NCBI RefSeq assembly: GCF_025751495.1
Contig: NZ_JAOWKZ010000001.1
Location: forward strand, 813,920 to 877,919
Reading direction: 5' to 3'
DNA from: Albidovulum litorale
Lineage (GTDB): Bacteria; Pseudomonadota; Alphaproteobacteria; Rhodobacterales; Rhodobacteraceae
Length of the DNA stretch: 64,000 nucleotides
The translations under genes were made by a program, and so were the position numbers. Under the pieces are notes generated by a model, which ran no database searches, had not been told where the DNA came from, and was given only the letters and a program-made list of their open reading frames with translations. This document shows positions 46,407-55,303 of the stretch, piece after piece (positions within the stretch are counted from its first letter, which is position 1; the number at the start of each line of letters is the position of its first letter).

Positions 46407-46502
46407 CGGTTGTCTCCCATTTGTCGCGGCGGACATTAGGGCAGCGCGGGGATGCCGCCCATTCCCAATGCGTCAGTTTATTGTGCACAAGCGCCGCCGC
46501 GG

Positions 46503-46961
46503 CTACTCCACTGTCGGCGGCCCGAACCTCTCGATCATCCGCTTGCGGATCTGGTCGCGGGCCTGGCGGTAGGCGTTGAGCTTCGTCTCGCGGTTCTCGC
46601 CGATCCCGGTCGGGTCCATCACCGGCCAGTATTCGACGTCCAGATGGAAGAAGCGGGTAAATTCAAGGGCCTGCCGTTGACTGGCCGGGGACAGGGCCAC
46701 GACCAGATCGAAGCCCGACAGGTCATCGCCCCATTGCTGCATCTCCTCGAAGCTGCGTGAACGGTGGCGCGACAGTTCGACCCCGATCTCGTGACAGACG
46801 GCGATGGAAAAGCCGTCGATTTCCAGATCGTTATGGACACCTGCCGACTGCACATAGCAGGCGTGACCGTAGAACTTCTTCATCATTCCTTCCGCCATCG
46901 GCGAACGGACGGCGTTGTGATCGCAGCAGAAGAGCACCGACTGGGGCAGCTTGCCGTCCAA
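46503..46961 (-). CDS. Low molecular weight phosphatase family protein
   Basis: 152 residues. The active-site loop is C-x5-R (CDHNAVRSPMAEG, around residues 13-19) and a conserved Asp-Pro follows (VMDPTG, about 115), as in low-molecular-weight tyrosine phosphatases and arsenate reductases. It starts two bases after the UPF0262 gene. In Rhodobacteraceae this gene usually precedes infA; here infA lies on the other strand at 27.1 kb. Confidence 0.9.
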   Translation of the reverse strand: MDGKLPQSVLFCCDHNAVRSPMAEGMMKKFYGHACYVQSAGVHNDLEIDGFSIAVCHEIGVELSRHRSRSFEEMQQWGDDLSGFDLVVALSPASQRQALEFTRFFHLDVEYWPVMDPTGIGENRETKLNAYRQARDQIRKRMIERFGPPTVE

Positions 46962-46963
46962 GT

Positions 46964-47443
46964 TCAGCCCCCGAAATGCAGAACGCAGATAAGGGTGAAG
47001 AGACGCCGCGCGGTGTCGATGTCGAGATCGGCCTTGCCTTCGAGGCGTTCCTGCAGAACCCGCGCGCCTTCGTTGTGGATACCGCGCCGGGCCATGTCGA
47101 TCGCCTCGATCTGGGAGGGCGGCAACCGCTTCACCGCCTCGAAATAGCTTTCACAGATCTGGAAATAGTCCTTCACAACCTGCCGGAAGGGCCCGAGCGA
47201 AAGGTGGAACTCCGCCACCTTGTCCTCACCCTCGGTCGCGATATCGAAGACCAGCCGCTTTTCCCGGATGGCAAGGCCCAGCCGGAACGGCCCCTCGGGC
47301 GGCGTTTCACCATCCTTGGGCGGCAGCGAGAAGGAATTGTCTTCCAAAAGGTCGAATACCGCGACCTTGCGCTCCTGCTCCACTTCAGGCGTCGGCGCGG
47401 GCAGGCCGCGATCGTCGATCTCAATATGGCAGATACGGCTCAT
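46964..47443 (-). CDS. UPF0262 family protein
   Basis: 159 residues. The start SRICHIEIDDRGLPAPTPEVEQE (landmark only) and the internal KRLPPSQIEAIDMARRGIHNE region match the alphaproteobacterial UPF0262 family of unknown function. It overlaps the hisD stop by four bases, the arrangement I expect in this group. Confidence 0.9.
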   Translation of the reverse strand: MSRICHIEIDDRGLPAPTPEVEQERKVAVFDLLEDNSFSLPPKDGETPPEGPFRLGLAIREKRLVFDIATEGEDKVAEFHLSLGPFRQVVKDYFQICESYFEAVKRLPPSQIEAIDMARRGIHNEGARVLQERLEGKADLDIDTARRLFTLICVLHFGG

Positions 47444-48753
47444 GTCACGTCATCCCGATTCAACTGGTCAAGCCGGACCCTGACCGAAAGCCCGTGCGCC
47501 TCAAGGCTTTCCGAGATTGCCAACCGTTCGGCCGCCGGGCCGATGGCGGCCAAGGCTCCGGGGGTCATCTTCGCAATCGTCGTGCGCTTGAGGAAATCCA
47601 TCACGCTCAGCCCGCTCGAAAACCGTGCCGAGCGCGCCGTTGGCAGCACATGGTTCGGCCCGCCCACGTAATCGCCGATCGCCTCAGGAGTCCAGCGGCC
47701 AAGGAAGATCGCCCCTGCATGGGTGATCCGTTCGGCCAGCGCATCGGGGTCGGCCACGCACAGTTCCAGATGCTCGGGGGCAACGCGGTTGGACAAGGCT
47801 GCGGCCTCGTCCAGATCGCGCGTCACGATCACCGCGCCATAGCCGCGCCAGCTTGCGCCCGCGATGTCGCGGCGGTCGAGCGTTTCCAGCCGTTCCTCCA
47901 CCGCCGCCGCGACGGCCTGCCCGAAAGCCGCATCATCGGTCACGAGGATCGACTGCGCGCTTTGATCGTGTTCCGCCTGTGACAAGAGGTCGAGCGCGAT
48001 CCAGTCCGGGTCATTGTCCTTGTCGGCAATCACGAGGATCTCGGACGGCCCGGCGATCATGTCGATCCCGACACGCCCGAAGACCCGCCGTTTGGCCGCC
48101 GCGACAAAGGCATTGCCCGGCCCGGTGATCTTGTCGACGGGTCGGATGGTCGCCGTGCCATAGGCCATGGCAGCGATCGCCTGCGCGCCGCCGATCCGGT
48201 AAACGGTATCGACCCCCGAAAGCCGTGCGGCCAGCAGAACCAGCGGATTGACCGCCCCGCCCGGCGTCGGGCAGCAGATCACCAGCCGCCCCACCCCGGC
48301 AACCTTGGCCGGGATCGCGTTCATCAGAACCGAGGACGGATAGGAGGCGAGCCCCCCCGGCACATAAAGCCCTGCCGCATCGACCGGCCCCCAGCGCCAG
48401 CCGATCTCGGCCCCCGCCGCATCGGTCCAGCGCGCATCTTCAGGCATCTGCCGTGTGTGATAAGCGCGGATACGCTCTGCGGCGAGTTCCAGTGCGGCCC
48501 GGTCCGCGTCGAACACCTTCGCGCATTCCGCGTCGATCTCCGCCTCGGAAAAGGCCATCGTCGTGGGCGTCAGCTCCAGCCGGTCGAACTTTGCCGTCAG
48601 CTCGATGACCGCCGCGTCACCCCGGTCCCGTACATCGGCAATGATTCCGGCCACGGCCGCATCGACATCCGGCGCATCCTCGCGCTTTGCCGAAAGAAGT
48701 CTCACGAAGGCGGCTTCGAATCCGGCATCGGTGGTGGACAGGAAAACGGGCAT
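47440..48753 (-). CDS. hisD: Histidinol dehydrogenase
   Basis: 437 residues, standard length. Family motifs include VDAAGLYVPGGLASYPSSV, the zinc and catalytic region LLSQAEHDQSAQS (His), GPSEILVIAD and the C-terminal EAHGLSVRVRL. It makes the last two oxidations of histidine synthesis in the cytoplasm. It begins the set hisD-UPF0262-phosphatase; a gap of about 170 bases with a repeat element separates it from the GNAT gene upstream. Confidence 0.97.
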   Translation of the reverse strand: MPVFLSTTDAGFEAAFVRLLSAKREDAPDVDAAVAGIIADVRDRGDAAVIELTAKFDRLELTPTTMAFSEAEIDAECAKVFDADRAALELAAERIRAYHTRQMPEDARWTDAAGAEIGWRWGPVDAAGLYVPGGLASYPSSVLMNAIPAKVAGVGRLVICCPTPGGAVNPLVLLAARLSGVDTVYRIGGAQAIAAMAYGTATIRPVDKITGPGNAFVAAAKRRVFGRVGIDMIAGPSEILVIADKDNDPDWIALDLLSQAEHDQSAQSILVTDDAAFGQAVAAAVEERLETLDRRDIAGASWRGYGAVIVTRDLDEAAALSNRVAPEHLELCVADPDALAERITHAGAIFLGRWTPEAIGDYVGGPNHVLPTARSARFSSGLSVMDFLKRTTIAKMTPGALAAIGPAAERLAISESLEAHGLSVRVRLDQLNRDDVT

Positions 48754-48849
48754 GGTGCACTCCTAGCGTCCCGCTCCCCTTACAATCGCTGGCCGCGCGC
48801 CTCAAGCACCCGGCCCCGGGCCGGTCGTGCCGCGTATCCCGGCAACCAC

Positions 48850-48917
48850 ATATTTCTTCTTGGGCCAAATACTCCGGGGGAAGCCGCGCGTTCCGCGCGG
48901 CTGGGGGCAGCGCCCCC
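48850..48917. repeat. Palindromic extragenic repeat element (Rhodobacterales type)
   Basis: Composite element: a conserved-looking arm (TATTTCTTCTTGGGCCAAAT, then ACTCCGGGGG), a hairpin AGCCGCGCG (48882-48890) / CGCGCGGCT (48894-48902) and a second hairpin GGGGGC (48903-48908) / GCCCCC (48912-48917). I recognise the arm followed by variable GC hairpins as a common intergenic element in this bacterial order. It lies directly downstream of the GNAT gene and may stop or stabilise its transcript. It is the only copy noticed here. Confidence 0.65.
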
Positions 48918-48925
48918 GAGCGGCC

Positions 48926-49402
48926 TCACCGCAGCGCGCGCCGCATGCCGATCTCGCACCCGCAGCTGTTACGGGGCCGGTCAGGATCAGTCACCACGGC
49001 AAAACCCGCCTGCTCATAGACCTTCAGCGCGGCCACGTTCCCGGCCCTGACTTCCAGCCACATCTCGGTGATACCAGCGGTCCGCGCATCCGCGACGGCC
49101 GTCGCGATCAGGGCCTGACCGACACCTTTTCCACGCATACGATCGGCAACAAATACCCCGCCGATCCAGCCCCGCGACGGATCATCGGCCTCCGGGACCC
49201 AGGAAATACAGCCAACCGGGGCATCGCCCTCAAAGGCCAGAAAGGTCGGATTGGCCTCAAGCTGCGCCGCGAAATCGGTAAGCGGCCGGTCCTGCCAGTC
49301 GGCGAGCCGGGCCGAGAATGCCTCGGGCGCCTTGCCCAGCGCCTCCAACCGGATCGCCCGCCAGACTTCTGCTTCGGCTGGCCCGACCCGGCGGACGATC
49401 AT
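48926..49402 (-). CDS. GNAT family N-acetyltransferase
   Basis: 158 residues from ATG 49402, which overlaps the DUF2948 stop (ATGA); the much longer open frame upstream is antisense-like read-through of the DUF2948 gene. The acetyl-CoA site is RMRGKGVGQALI and the C-terminal ALKVYEQAGF is typical of RimI-like GNATs. Substrate unknown. Confidence 0.9.
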   Translation of the reverse strand: MIVRRVGPAEAEVWRAIRLEALGKAPEAFSARLADWQDRPLTDFAAQLEANPTFLAFEGDAPVGCISWVPEADDPSRGWIGGVFVADRMRGKGVGQALIATAVADARTAGITEMWLEVRAGNVAALKVYEQAGFAVVTDPDRPRNSCGCEIGMRRALR

Positions 49403-49881
49403 TCCGGATGCCCGGGTGCCTTGCCCGATGGCGCCGCATAGGGCCGCGTCACATCCTTCAGCGTCAGGTCGAGACATTCGACCGCCGCCGCGATGCCGCC
49501 GTCGCCCGCCAGCACCAGTTCCACCCGACCCGCCGCATCCGCGCCCGGTGTCCACTGGATATCGAGCACCGACAGGACCGCGTCCTTGTCGCCCCGGTCA
49601 ATGCCCTGAGACGACACCGACAGGACGCCATCGATCACCAGAAGCGACCGCACCCGCTCATAGGGGCGCCCGCGCGCCTCGGCGGCGGCCCGGTCTTCCC
49701 AACGGAAGCGGTTGATGAGCAACGCCAACCGGCGCAACTTCGGCTGCCACGTCATGTCGGTGATCGACAGGACCGCGTCCTGCACCAGAGTCGCCATGAC
49801 CGGCACATCCTCTGCCGTCTCGGCCTTCAGATGGAGCGGACGTTCAGCGCCGTCCTCGAACCTTGCGTCTTCGGCCATCAC
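49399..49881 (-). CDS. DUF2948 family protein
   Basis: 160 residues. Motifs such as [29 protein letters not shown] and the later [10 protein letters not shown] region (landmarks near residues 33-60 and 98-110) fit the alphaproteobacterial DUF2948 family, which regularly follows murA. Overlaps of four bases join it to murA and the GNAT gene. Function unknown. Confidence 0.88.
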   Translation of the reverse strand: MMAEDARFEDGAERPLHLKAETAEDVPVMATLVQDAVLSITDMTWQPKLRRLALLINRFRWEDRAAAEARGRPYERVRSLLVIDGVLSVSSQGIDRGDKDAVLSVLDIQWTPGADAAGRVELVLAGDGGIAAAVECLDLTLKDVTRPYAAPSGKAPGHPE

Positions 49882-51146
49882 TCCCCCTTCACCCGTTCGA
49901 TCCGCGCCCCGACGGCGGAAAGCTTTTCCTCAACCCGCTCGTAACCCCGGTCGAGGTGATAAACCCGGTTCACGACCGTCTCGCCCTCCGCCCCAAGCCC
50001 GGCGAGGATCAGCGAGACCGAGGCGCGCAGATCGGTCGCCATCACCGGCGCGCCTTTCAGCCGCTCGACCCCCTTGACGGTAGCATGGCCGCCATGAACC
50101 TCGATATCGGCCCCCATCCGCATCAGTTCCGGCGCATGCATGAAGCGGTTTTCAAAGATCGTCTCTTCCAGCACGCTCGTGCCCTTGGCGGTCGCGAGCA
50201 GCGCCATCATCTGCGCCTGAAGGTCGGTGGGGAAACCGGGGAAAACCTCGGTTTTCACATCTACAGCCTTGGCACGCCCGTTCGAACGTGAAACCCGGAT
50301 GCCCTTTTCGGTCGGGGTAACGACGATCCCCGCCGCATCGAGCTTTTCACAGAAGGCCGGCAGCAGATCCATGCCGCCGCCGACGAGTTCCACCTCTCCG
50401 CCGGCAATGGCGGGGGCGATCATGTAGGTGCCCAGTTCGATGCGGTCGGCAACCACGGGATGGGTCGCGCCATGCAGCCGGTCGACGCCCTGAATTTCGA
50501 TGGTCGCGGTGCCCTCGCCCGCGATCTGGGCACCCATGGCGCGCAGGCATTTAACCAAATCGACGATCTCCGGCTCGCGCGCCGCGTTCTTCAGAACCGT
50601 CGTGCCTTTTGCAAGTGTCGCGGCCATCACGATGTTCTCGGTCGCCCCCACGCTCGCAAACCGCTGGTCTATCACAGCACCCTTCAACCCCTTCGGCGCA
50701 TCGGCATGCAGATAGCCGTCCTTCAGCTCGATCTTCGCGCCCAATGCCTCCAGCCCCGCAATATGCAGGTCCATCGGCCGCGCACCGATGGCGCAGCCGC
50801 CAGGCAGGGATACGACCGCCCGGCCCGCCCGCGCCAGCAATGGCCCCAGAACCAGATTGGAGGCGCGCATCTTGCGGACGATGTCGTAATCGGCGGTGAG
50901 GTTATTCAGGTCATGCGAGGACATGGCCAGAACCCGCCCCTCCTGCATCGACCGCACCTCGGCCCCGAGCGATTCCAGCAAGACCGTCATTGTCTTGATG
51001 TCCGACAAACGCGGCGCATTGGTGAGCGTCAGCGGCTCATCCGAGAGCAGCGTCGCCGGCATCAGTGCAAGGCAGGCGTTCTTGGCCCCGGCAATGGGGA
51101 TCTGGCCCTTCAGTTCGGCGCCGCCCGTGACGATGATCGAATCCAT
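49878..51146 (-). CDS. murA: UDP-N-acetylglucosamine 1-carboxyvinyltransferase
   Basis: 422 residues. The fosfomycin-target Cys lies in [16 protein letters not shown] (around residue 117), and [12 protein letters not shown] near the start includes the UDP-GlcNAc site. The enzyme performs the first committed step of peptidoglycan synthesis. It leads the operon murA-DUF2948-GNAT and follows a small basic protein gene by seven bases. Confidence 0.97.
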   Translation of the reverse strand: MDSIIVTGGAELKGQIPIAGAKNACLALMPATLLSDEPLTLTNAPRLSDIKTMTVLLESLGAEVRSMQEGRVLAMSSHDLNNLTADYDIVRKMRASNLVLGPLLARAGRAVVSLPGGCAIGARPMDLHIAGLEALGAKIELKDGYLHADAPKGLKGAVIDQRFASVGATENIVMAATLAKGTTVLKNAAREPEIVDLVKCLRAMGAQIAGEGTATIEIQGVDRLHGATHPVVADRIELGTYMIAPAIAGGEVELVGGGMDLLPAFCEKLDAAGIVVTPTEKGIRVSRSNGRAKAVDVKTEVFPGFPTDLQAQMMALLATAKGTSVLEETIFENRFMHAPELMRMGADIEVHGGHATVKGVERLKGAPVMATDLRASVSLILAGLGAEGETVVNRVYHLDRGYERVEEKLSAVGARIERVKGE

Positions 51147-51153
51147 GCCTGCC

Positions 51154-51306
51154 TCAGCTTTCCTTGTTATCCCCAGCGGGCTTTGCGCCCCGCGCCTTGG
51201 CTTGCGCCTTGCGGCGCGCGAGGTTCGCCTTCAGCGCCGCCTTGAGCCGCGCTTCACGGCTGCCCTCGTCCTTTTCCGGCCGGTTTTTCGGGGTTTTCCT
51301 GTCCAT
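51154..51306 (-). CDS. Small basic conserved protein upstream of murA
   Basis: 50 residues: starts [15 protein letters not shown] and continues with an Ala/Lys/Arg-rich predicted helix ([19 protein letters not shown]). The codon use is good and it lies seven bases before murA on the same strand, suggesting co-translation. I do not know a function; the composition resembles small nucleic-acid-binding or ribosome-associated proteins, but that is only an impression. Confidence 0.7.
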   Translation of the reverse strand: MDRKTPKNRPEKDEGSREARLKAALKANLARRKAQAKARGAKPAGDNKES

Positions 51307-51395
51307 GGCGCCCTCTCTACAGTGAAGGCGCGAAAGGGTCCAGATTGCCCTTGCGCGGCACGGAATTTGCGTCTAACACGCGCCCCACGAAACGG

Positions 51396-51470
<75 letters not shown>

Positions 51471-51613
51471 GCCGACAAGGCAACCCGAATCCCACATCCA
51501 GAATACCGGCGCCACAGGTTCAGACACGAATCTTTCGACGATTTTCCTATGGATATACGCCACGGACGGTGTCAGCCTGAGCCCATAAGGCTGCTTCCCC
51601 CGGAGGACACGTT

Positions 51614-51835
51614 ATGCCCCGATACAACGAAATGTTCGAGCTTTCGGTCTCGGATATCGATCTGATCGAAACCGCGCTGAGCCAGACCCGGGACACCCTG
51701 TCGCGGGACATTGCTGGCCAATCGGGCAACAGCGAAAAGGCGGTGCGGCTGAAGCAGGTTCAGGAACTGCTTGGCCGGTTGCACAACCAGAAAATCTTTT
51801 ACCGCCCAAAAGATGGCGTCTATATCGGCGGATAG
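51614..51835 (+). CDS. Small conserved hypothetical protein
   Basis: 73 residues, mostly predicted alpha-helical (FELSVSDIDLIETALSQTRD, then SEKAVRLKQVQELLGRLHNQ), ending FYRPKDGVYIGG. GGAGG lies about nine bases before the ATG. No family recognised, although its helix-turn-helix-like length and clean codon use suggest a real gene. It stands alone after tRNA-Thr. Confidence 0.75.
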   Translation: MPRYNEMFELSVSDIDLIETALSQTRDTLSRDIAGQSGNSEKAVRLKQVQELLGRLHNQKIFYRPKDGVYIGG

Positions 51836-51939
51836 GTCAGGCCGCATCCGCCTGAACAGGCGTGGCTTTCCGGCCCTCCGCAACCCGCCTATAAGTCGAC
51901 CGGGACGCACGGGAATTCGAACGGGGACAATCTTCAGAG

Positions 51940-52941
51940 ATGGCGGAAACGGACCCGGGCAAACGCAGTTTCAACGTCTTCTGCATCGGTCAGGCCGGGC
52001 GCCTGGGCTATGAGGCCGTGATCTTTGCCGCGACCTTCCGCGCCGCAAATCCGAACTTTCCCGGCCGCCTCTATGTCGGCGAACCGCAACCCGGTCCGCA
52101 CTGGCAGGGTGATCCACGCATGACCCCCGAGATCAGGGTACTTCTTGAAGGGTTCGAGGCCGAAATCCTGCCCTTTGACACGCCGCATTTTGGTCAGGTC
52201 TATCCCTATGGAAACAAGATCGAGGGACTATTCGCGCTGCCCGACGGCGAGCCCTTCGTCTTCTTCGACACAGACACACTTTTCACCGGTCCGCTGACAT
52301 CGGTCGGTTTCGATTTCGACCGCCCCTCGGCCTCGATGCGGCGCGAGGCGACCTGGCCGCAGATCGAGCTTTATGGGCCGGGTTACGCGGCGACTTGGAG
52401 ATCGCTTTACCACAAATTCGGGCTGGATTTCGAAAGCTCGCTCGACCAGACCCAGCCCGACGAATACTGGGAGAGGTATCTCTATTTCAACGCGGGCTGG
52501 TTCTTTCACCGCTGCCCACGCGAATTTGGCCGGCGCTTCCTCAACTATGCACTGGCGATCCGCGATGACGGGCCCGCCGAGCTTGTCTGTCAATCGCTCG
52601 ACCCGTGGCTGGATCAGGTGGCGCTGCCGCTGGCGATCCATTCCTTCGGCGGCGGCAGGCCGGGGCCAGAACTGGCCGGGCTGGACGGTGATGCAAGCTG
52701 CCACTACCGCACTCTGCCGCTGCTTTACGCCCGCGAAAGCGACGCCACCGTCGCGGCGCTTGAGCGTGCCATCGCCCCCAATCCGATCAAGAAGGTGCTG
52801 AAGGAATACGAGCCGCTGAAAAAGCTCGTCTATCAGGGCAAGGGCCACAAGATCCGCGCCATGTTCGACAGGGGCGCCCTGCCACGCCGGGAACAGACGA
52901 TCCGCAACCAGATCAAGCAGGCCAAACTCTGGATGCGCTGA
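51940..52941 (+). CDS. Conserved hypothetical protein, glycosyltransferase-like (DxD motif)
   Basis: 333 residues. The pattern NVFCIGQAGRLGYEAVIFAA at the start and PFVFFDTDTLFTG at about residues 104-116 (a D-x-D motif) resembles GT-A glycosyltransferases; a later WFFHRCPREFG and a C-terminal basic tail follow. No signal peptide or membrane helix. Donor and acceptor unknown. It stands alone, so it is not clearly tied to the polysaccharide locus. The glycosyltransferase reading is an inference from one motif and overall layout. Confidence 0.72.
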   Translation: MAETDPGKRSFNVFCIGQAGRLGYEAVIFAATFRAANPNFPGRLYVGEPQPGPHWQGDPRMTPEIRVLLEGFEAEILPFDTPHFGQVYPYGNKIEGLFALPDGEPFVFFDTDTLFTGPLTSVGFDFDRPSASMRREATWPQIELYGPGYAATWRSLYHKFGLDFESSLDQTQPDEYWERYLYFNAGWFFHRCPREFGRRFLNYALAIRDDGPAELVCQSLDPWLDQVALPLAIHSFGGGRPGPELAGLDGDASCHYRTLPLLYARESDATVAALERAIAPNPIKKVLKEYEPLKKLVYQGKGHKIRAMFDRGALPRREQTIRNQIKQAKLWMR

Positions 52942-53083
52942 ATCCAGGGAACGGGCCGGTTACACTCCTGCGACATCCGGTTACAAAATGATGCACTCTT
53001 CTTCTTTGATGCCCGCCACCAACGTGTCACCGTTCGGACGCGCGGACTCAGGGACCAGACATTTCTTGAAGGGGGGCTCTGCC

Positions 53084-53506
53084 ATGCGAACTTATTCCGA
53101 AACGGCAATCACGACCATGATCGCGGTACTACTCGCGGCACCCGCGTCCGCGATGAGCATCGGCGAGTTCGAGTACCGCAACAGTTGTATCGCCTGCCAC
53201 GGCGAGACGGCGAAGGGCGACGGCCCCTTCGTCGGCTATCTGCAGGGCACTTCGCCGCCGGACCTGACGACGCTGCAGAAAGACAACGGCGGCGTCTTTC
53301 CGGTTACGGTGATCTACGATGTGATCGACGGCTCCGACATGGCCAGCGCACACGGCACGCGCGAGATGCCGATATGGGGCAACCGCTACCGGATGCGGAT
53401 GGACGCGGCGCAGGATTGGAACTACTCACCCGAGGAGACCGAGGCATATGTGCGCACCCGGATACTGTCGCTGATCGAGTATCTCTCGACACTTCAGGAA
53501 GAATAG
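53084..53506 (+). CDS. Periplasmic c-type cytochrome
   Basis: 140 residues from ATG 53084 (AAGGGGGG upstream). A signal peptide (TTMIAVLLAAPASAM) precedes one haem-binding motif CIACH (about residue 35) and a likely axial Met in REMPIWG (about residue 95). Mono-haem class I cytochromes of this size act in periplasmic electron transfer. The partner is not encoded nearby. Confidence 0.88.
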   Translation: MRTYSETAITTMIAVLLAAPASAMSIGEFEYRNSCIACHGETAKGDGPFVGYLQGTSPPDLTTLQKDNGGVFPVTVIYDVIDGSDMASAHGTREMPIWGNRYRMRMDAAQDWNYSPEETEAYVRTRILSLIEYLSTLQEE

Positions 53507-53598
53507 GAGGGACGGAAATCGGCGCGGGCCGCGCTTGAACTTGCCGGGGCGGCGAACAATCTTGGCAAGAGCATGCAATAACCCGGACTGGTAATCCA

Positions 53599-54981
53599 AT
53601 GCGTATAGCCGCCATCTTCCTCATCGCGGCTGCCGCCCTGCCCATGCCGCTCCATGCCCAGTCGCAGGTGCCGGCCGATCGGGCCGAGATCTCACTCAGC
53701 TTCGCGCCGGTGGTGAAAGAGGCCGCCCCAGCTGTCGTCAATATCTATGCCAGCCGCATTGTCGCCCAGCGACTGAGCCCCTTCGCCGACGACCCGTTCT
53801 TTTCCCAGCTTTTCGATTTCGGCCAGACCGTACCACGTGTGCAGAACTCGCTCGGCTCAGGCGTGATCCTCTCGCCGGACGGCATCGTCGTATCGAACTA
53901 TCATGTCGTCGGTGGGGCCGAGGATATCCGCGTCGTTCTGACTGACCGGCGAGAGTTTTCCGGTCAGGTCATCCTGGCCGACGAGGCCGCCGATCTGGCG
54001 GTGATCCGGCTCGACGGGGCCGAGGACCTGCCCGCGCTGGAACTTGCCAGATCCGACGAGGCCGAGGTCGGCGATCTCGTCCTTGCCATCGGCAATCCGT
54101 TCGGCGTGGGCCAGACGGTGACGTCGGGTATCATCTCGGGCCTCGCCCGGGCGGGCGGCGATATGGGGCGCGGCCGGGGCTATTTCATCCAGACCGACGC
54201 CGCAATCAATCCGGGCAACTCAGGCGGTGCGCTGGTGGATACGGACGGGCGGTTACTCGGGATAAACACCTCGATCCTCACCCGGTCGGGCGGATCGAAC
54301 GGCATCGGTTTTGCCATCCCGTCGGATCTCGTCGCGCAATATGTCCGTCAGGCCGAGGCGGGGGCCAAGGACTTTGCCCGACCGTGGTCAGGGATCGACG
54401 TGCAACCCGTCGATGCCGATCTGGCCGAGGCGCTGGGCCTTCCGTTCCCGCGCGGCGTGGCGATCCGCGACCTGCATCCCGAAAGCCCCTTCGCAAAGGC
54501 GGGTCTCATCGCGGGTGACGTTCTGACCGGCATTGACGGCGAGAGCATCGACGGACCGCAGGAGCTTGATTACCGCCTCGCCGTGCTCGGTCCCGGTGGC
54601 ACGGCAATCGTCGGCTATTGGCGGGACGGGATCGAGGCGACCACCGAGATCGAGCTTTCGGAGGCGCCGGGGATGGAGGTCGAGACGGTGCGGATGCCTG
54701 CGGGCACGGTCTTTGCCGGTCTTACCATCGCCCCGCTCGGCCCCGCCCTGATCGAGCGACTGGGCCTACCGCTCACGGCCGAGGGCGTCGTGGTGACCGA
54801 GGTCGCGGGACCGGCGCGGCGTACACGACTTAGCCCTGGCGATATCCTCATCGCCGTAAACGGGTCCCCGATCACATCGCCAGACGACCTCGTGGCCGTC
54901 CTTGCGCAAGGTGGAACAAGCTGGCGCATCGAGTTCCAGCGCGGCAACCGGCGCGCGGTGATCCGTCTCTCGGGTCGGTGA
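53599..54981 (+). CDS. Periplasmic serine protease, DegP/DegQ-like
   Basis: 460 residues. A signal peptide (MRIAAIFLIAAAALPMPLHA) is followed by a trypsin-like domain with the triad His (SNYHVV), Asp (ADLAVIRLDG) and Ser (NPGNSGGAL), then two PDZ domains (about residues 260-350 and 370-455, with SPFAKAGLIAGDVLTGIDG and TRLSPGDILIAVNG). The Q-linker of DegP is short, as in DegQ/DegS types. It handles misfolded envelope proteins. No neighbour indicates a special target. Confidence 0.93.
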   Translation: MRIAAIFLIAAAALPMPLHAQSQVPADRAEISLSFAPVVKEAAPAVVNIYASRIVAQRLSPFADDPFFSQLFDFGQTVPRVQNSLGSGVILSPDGIVVSNYHVVGGAEDIRVVLTDRREFSGQVILADEAADLAVIRLDGAEDLPALELARSDEAEVGDLVLAIGNPFGVGQTVTSGIISGLARAGGDMGRGRGYFIQTDAAINPGNSGGALVDTDGRLLGINTSILTRSGGSNGIGFAIPSDLVAQYVRQAEAGAKDFARPWSGIDVQPVDADLAEALGLPFPRGVAIRDLHPESPFAKAGLIAGDVLTGIDGESIDGPQELDYRLAVLGPGGTAIVGYWRDGIEATTEIELSEAPGMEVETVRMPAGTVFAGLTIAPLGPALIERLGLPLTAEGVVVTEVAGPARRTRLSPGDILIAVNGSPITSPDDLVAVLAQGGTSWRIEFQRGNRRAVIRLSGR

Positions 54982-55085
54982 TCTGACGATCACGACCTTT
55001 GTCCGGCAAGTGATTTCCCGGTGATTGCCGTCGTCCCTAGCATGGAACCGAGGGACGGTTGCCGAAACAACCGGGAGACCGAGAG

Positions 55086-55214
55086 ATGAAACCGATCACC
55101 GCATTTCTGCTTGCCGCACTCGTTATGGGCCTTGTCTCTGCCTGCCAGGTGTCGTCCGGATCGGGGTTTGCGACCTATCCCGATCACCGCCCGAGCAAGG
55201 GGCGTGACGACTGA
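55086..55214 (+). CDS. Very small lipoprotein
   Basis: 42 residues. A signal sequence with a lipobox (LVSAC, Cys20) leaves a mature lipoprotein of about 23 residues (starting CQVSSGSGFATYPDH). GGGAG is upstream. Such tiny lipoproteins are common but their roles are mostly unknown. Confidence 0.65.
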   Translation: MKPITAFLLAALVMGLVSACQVSSGSGFATYPDHRPSKGRDD

Positions 55215-55303
55215 AGGCCGGGTACTGTTCAGAGCACCCAAGACCCGTTGTGCCGCCTCCGCCCTTGCCCTAACGTCTCCGCGACCAACTGACGGAGACA
55301 GGA

